Source of the DNA: Muricea muricata
Taxonomy: Eukaryota > Cnidaria > Anthozoa > Malacalcyonacea > Plexauridae
Reading direction: 5' to 3'
Assembly (NCBI GenBank): GCA_963855995.1
Contig: OY979718.1
Span: forward strand, 33,830,559 to 33,894,558
Length of the DNA stretch: 64,000 nt
Below are positions 60,111-64,000 of the stretch, one piece after another (within the stretch, counting starts at the first letter, position 1; the number at the start of each line of letters is the position of its first letter). The position numbers were made by a program, and so were the translations under genes. The notes beneath the pieces were generated by a model. That model had not been told where the DNA came from, searched no databases, and was given only the letters and a program-made list of their open reading frames with translations.

Positions 60111-62509
60111 CTATAATAAAGTAAATAAATACGCATTTACCTCAGGGTGTCCCAGCATTTAACATTCATTCGCGCGTGCATGGACTTTATCCTAGATTTA
60201 AAGAATTTCGCATGCATACAAGCCTAAATTGTTGGGCTACGTTATGATGTGAAAAGGAAGTTTATACTCGAGTGTTTTTACGTTATTGCGCGGAAGATCG
60301 CTAAGTGATTTTTTTTTTGGAGGGTGGAAGGGGGGGGGGGGGGGGAAATTTATCATGTAGCATAAACAATTATCTGGTATAATTTCTTTAGTAAACAATG
60401 GTTTTCAAGCATTTTGATTAGTTACCTGACCAGTAAATACGAGGCATTATTTACTAGTTGGCATTTTTTTTTCAAAGTAGCGGCCAATAAAAGTCATTTT
60501 GATGTCTTATATTTTTACCTAAATTAACAAATAGGAAAAAATTGCATTGATACAAAGTCAAAGAATATAAACAAACTTTGATGTTAAAGTATCTTAAGGT
60601 AATTGATGGTTTGCATTTAACGTCATGGCGGCCATGTTGAAGGTATAGCACAAAAGAATACGTTGTTAGTTCCATTGTTGGATCCAGGCCCGAGAGGTTG
60701 ATTGCAAACCAAGAATAGATCCTGTGAATAATAACTTACTAATACTTTTTTCACTGTTTAAAGTTGTATTCAAAAAAGGAATGTATTTTACTGAAGAAAT
60801 TATACTAACACAATTATGGTGAATATCAGTAATCACTGTTAAATATTCATCTAAATAATAAATTTGTAAAGAATATACATAATTAATTTCTTAATGGTTC
60901 TGGAGTTTTTTGGACTGCCTGTGCAACCATTTAATGAGATGGAAATTTTAAATAATGTTTTGATAGCCCACGGCACAAGAATATTAAAAAGTAACACAGA
61001 AATGTTTTCAGCAGCCTGGGGTAGGTCCAGGTCAACGTAGAAAGTCGTCTGACATCCTCAAGACGAATAATTTTTTTGTTCTGAAACTTACACCTATCAG
61101 GGATTCCTTAAAATCCATCTTAATTTTTGTGCTTATATAAAGCACAAGATGCTGGTATTCGATACAAGAACTGACTAGAACCATCCGGAAGTTACACCAC
61201 TATGTAGGTCGCAATTGTAATAGATATATCTACAAACAAAGCTAATACACGTCATTTAATACCAGCCTTCAGTGTCTGCTATACTCGAACAATTTCTCAA
61301 AAAAGTGCAAATTCAGAAATTTAGAAACTGTATAGGAACATCACAAATGCAAATGATGCGATGGTAACATTAGGATTGATATTTAATTAGCATTTATACT
61401 GCTCCGTCAATTATTGGCCCATCATGTGCCTAAATATAGCAACACTCAATTGATAACACAACAAAAGAGACATGTAGGACACACGCATGATTTTTACATG
61501 CAGTTAAATAGTGCCACTTCACACTTTGAAAAAATTCTAAAATATCATTTTGAGCTGTCTGATTTGCCCATAATCTTGAATCTTTGCCGGTCATAAACAA
61601 TCCCAATGTTGGTGTCTCGCATAGCTTCATATTTTCGAGGAGCTTTTACATATTTCATGGTTATTTAAACCTTTTTTTGGCAAGAATAATAAGTTGGCAA
61701 GAACAATAAGTTGGCAAGAACAATAAGTTGGCATCAAATTTTGCATTTTGATTTTCTAAATAACCACAGTGACAGTTACCTGAAACAGTTGCTCAATTTT
61801 TTATTTGAAAAGCAAAATATACTGCTGCTGTAATATATGTCCGTAAAAGTCGTTAAAGCTATTGTTAAAGCTGATGTTTCCGTTATTTAAACACATCTGT
61901 GAACGTGAGCTTAATGCTTGCATTGTGCAAGTAAAGCCCACAAATCCACAAATGAATACCTTCGAGTACTGGTATACATCAGTCTGCATTGAAACGTGTC
62001 CCAACTCGTTTCTGGCTTGAATTTTACCAAGTGTATTTTTCGCGGGCATTACCATTACATTTAATGATTAGAGCAATAGAGTAATTGACTGACATTCCAC
62101 ATGCAGGCGTAGGCTATATTTCTGTGTATAGTTGTGTTGTTTTTTTTTGGTGGGGTTTTTTTTTGGTGGGGTTTTTTTTTTCGGGGAGGGGGGGGCTATC
62201 AATTGTTAAGTTGATCTCGTCGATCCTAAGTTTCGACATGCGGGAGATTTCTGCTCCACATTTGCTGATAGGATGCCTATCCTCAAGCGTCAAGCCGTTC
62301 AATACGACTAATATTACCCATGGGGTAGAGAATGTTGGCTGAACCGCACGTGCTACATTTACGATAGACACTTCCTATGATAGAATAAATTTCGATCCAG
62401 GCAGTCTGATCTTATTTCTTTACCGCAGCTAGAAAAAGCATCCTCATTTAGTAAAATGCAAATTTTGGTGGCGAAAAGTTCTAAAATCCTTTTCCCGCAG
62501 ACAATTTTG
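60111..62509. other. Non-coding stretch upstream of the located astacin exons
   Basis: The missing first exon of the astacin gene should lie here or beyond, but no Met plus hydrophobic segment with a phase-1 donor was convincing. It includes a poly-G run at 60333-60347, the dispersed repeat copy at 60470-60610, a short GTTGGCAAGAACAATAA tandem at about 61684-61730, and T/G-rich low-complexity DNA at 62139-62196. Confidence 0.45.
60470..60610 (+). repeat. Dispersed repeat, copy 2 (see 5420-5570)
   Basis: Similarity to 5420-5570 is maintained over about 140 bp, with further scraps near 60785-60825. It starts at GGCCAATAAAAGTCATTTTG versus GGCCGCCAATGAGAGTCGTT. The family is unknown. Confidence 0.6.
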
Positions 62510-64000
62510 TCAAATATAAGACGAAACAGACTCCGAGTATCATCATCTTGTAAACTTGAGGGTCGTATAGGTGGATTTACAGAAGCGATTTAAAGCGTAA
62601 GAATTACAGAAAAGGCATCAGTTCCTTCGAGGCTTTAAGACCACTATTAAGTGCTGGCCTTTAAAACTTTATATGAAGCGCTTCCAAAAAGAGTAAGATA
62701 TTGGAGTTTGTGTGTTTGAGTGATTGCAGTATTTTAGTGTTGTTTGCTATAAGCTCATAATTACTGAAAGGCTTGTCAGGGTTGAGGTCATTGATGTTGT
62801 GGTAAAGATTATGTAAGTCTGTTGTGTGTCTGGCATGTTCACATGACGCTAGATGTTCAGAAACAGCACTTGCATGTATTTAATTTAGCATTTTCAGTTA
62901 ACCGCGTTTGCAAATTCCGGACTGTTTTGGCTATGTATGTCGCCGAGCAACCCGGACAAGAAAATTCATAAACTATAGGTCATTACGCTCTAAGTCAGGA
63001 ATTTTGCCTTTTTTGGATAGAAAATAAGAGACCTCTTTCGTTTGATAAATAACGATAAATTTCACCGGCTTAGTTAGATTGCGTTGTAATATGCGGATTA
63101 ATTTTTTGACCAAGTACTCGCTTTTCTTGCCTAGAAACGGAATCCTAACCCATATTTGGAAATGTTCTCATCCGCAATATTATTGGAAAAATTGTTTTCT
63201 GAAGACGTGCTGCTATATGGTGCAGGATTATTGCTATTGTGTTTAGACTTCAATTTTCTGAGTATAGTACACCGGAAACAAGCTGGAAAACCGTTCCATG
63301 CCAATATGCCATGAATTTGGAAATGTTAGAAATTTGTCTGTTTAGAAAAAACGTGTTGCTGCATATTCGTACCGCACGGCAAAATAATGATTTGATCCAG
63401 GCTGTCTTATGGGACCAGGGTTCGAAACTATATGGAAATTGGTATACTGTCCCGTGTGTGTAGTTTTGCGAAAAACGTCTATTCCGGATTCTGAGATCTC
63501 CAAGTCTAAAAAATGCACTTTCCCATCCTCAAATTTATGCACGGTAAAGTTTCGATTTTTGTCGAAACTGTTGAATTTCTTTAGGACCAAAAGTATATCA
63601 CAAGGTTTGATTAAAACAAGAATATCATCCACATAGCGACGATAAAATTTGATAGTTCCGGCTTCTATTTGGTCTTCGACTTCGACTATTAAAAGGCCAG
63701 CACTTAATAGTGGTCTAAAGGCCTCGAAGGAACTGATGCTTTTTCTGTAATTCTTACGCTTAACAATCGCTTCTGTAAATAGTTTCGCATTTCATGTCAT
63801 ACGACTACGCCATCTTTCCTGTATCTCACCTTATAAGATCTCAGCATAGCTTGTAAATATTCAGTTTGTTTTGACAATGACTTTGCAATAAAGTCAAAAT
63901 ATCACCAGTATTTTGTGTCTTGTTCATTTAGATAACTTAAATCTTGAGTTTACAAGATGATGATATTCGGAGTCTGTTTCGTCTTATATTTGATAAAAGT
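62510..64000 (-). mobile_element. Penelope-like retroelement with inverted arms, running off the window
   Basis: The left arm (62510-62663) and right arm (63691-63992) are inverted copies: TCAAATATAAGACGAAACAG..GTTCCTTCGAGGC and its complement. The right arm has about 160 extra bp. Between them, on the minus strand, lie a truncated Penelope-type RT and a GIY-YIG-like domain. Inverted LTR-like repeats and 5' truncation are known for this class. The coding tail appears to run into the left arm. Confidence 0.82.
62640..63690 (-). pseudogene. Penelope RT C-terminus plus GIY-YIG endonuclease remnant
   Basis: From 63690 the frame reads IKFYRRYVDDILVLIKPCDI: the YVDD catalytic box of Penelope-type RTs. 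Then HKFEDGKVHFLDLEISESG and FRKTTHTGQYTNF, the hallmark Penelope block. Frameshifts follow. A second frame gives LGKKSEYLVKKLIRILQRNL, and a third YEFSCPGCSATYIAKTVRNL, matching the GIY-YIG core with the Tyr..Tyr-Ile arrangement. SAVSEHLASCEHARH then fits its helical part. The RT N-terminus is absent, cut at the inverted arm. Several frameshifts and stops make it inactive. Confidence 0.82.

Noticed and set aside
62114-62371. A Lys/Pro-rich 85-residue protein
   Set aside because: The C-terminal repeat comes from T/G-rich low-complexity DNA; the opposite strand gives an equally open frame.
62500-62580. Complete hammerhead ribozyme in the left Penelope arm
   Set aside because: A GACGAAAC box is present, but no CTGATGA precedes it on that arm and stem III is not convincing.

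Overview
The window looks like nuclear DNA of a metazoan, most probably an anthozoan cnidarian such as a stony coral or sea anemone. It is AT-rich, intron-containing and crowded with transposable elements. The evidence for a cnidarian is an astacin metalloprotease with three C-terminal ShKT domains, a single-exon rhodopsin-like receptor with a broken tandem paralogue, and a mix of CR1/L2-like LINEs, a Penelope-like element and many hairpin MITEs. The phylum is inferred; no marker gene fixes the species. There are no bacterial operons, CRISPR arrays or rRNA genes, and no confident tRNA gene.

The main host gene is on the minus strand from about 60.1 kb down to 36.0 kb. I rebuilt it exon by exon: nine coding exons with GT..AG borders and matching phases. 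They encode the propeptide, a furin-type site, the complete astacin catalytic domain (zinc site and Met-turn) and three ShKT domains, ending in a stop at 36025. The exon with the start codon and signal peptide was not found. Its introns hold much of the local mobile DNA: an inverted duplication of a THAP-encoding element (38.8-40.7 kb), a nearly whole LINE ORF2 with an expanded (AAT)n tail (41.85-44.5 kb), several MITEs (48.8-50.8 kb), a LINE scrap (52.3-52.7 kb), an apparently intact 2.8 kb DNA transposon with TTAA target duplications (53.2-56.0 kb) and another LINE (57.0-58.9 kb).

The left third (0-36 kb) has one likely intact gene, the receptor at 22.66-23.65 kb, and a truncated frameshifted copy at 25.6-26.0 kb. 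The rest is repeat-derived: a TAA-flanked MITE (2.4 kb), two hAT-like MITEs (8.4 and 8.8 kb), a stack of three LINE remnants (10.1-16.7 kb) bracketed by two blocks of a degenerate AAGATCTTG-type array, palindromes at 5.8, 20.8, 28.1 and 29.4 kb, a decayed pogo-like transposon with clean TA-flanked ends (30.66-33.87 kb) and a hAT-like MITE (34.5 kb).

The insertion history can be read directly. The CR1-like LINE at 10-14.7 kb was broken twice, by a 545 bp MITE in its esterase ORF1 and by a 1.7 kb element with palindromic subterminal repeats in its reverse transcriptase. Removing each insertion with one copy of its target duplication restores the LINE reading frame. The right edge (62.5-64.0 kb) is a Penelope-like retroelement with inverted arms that probably runs past the window.
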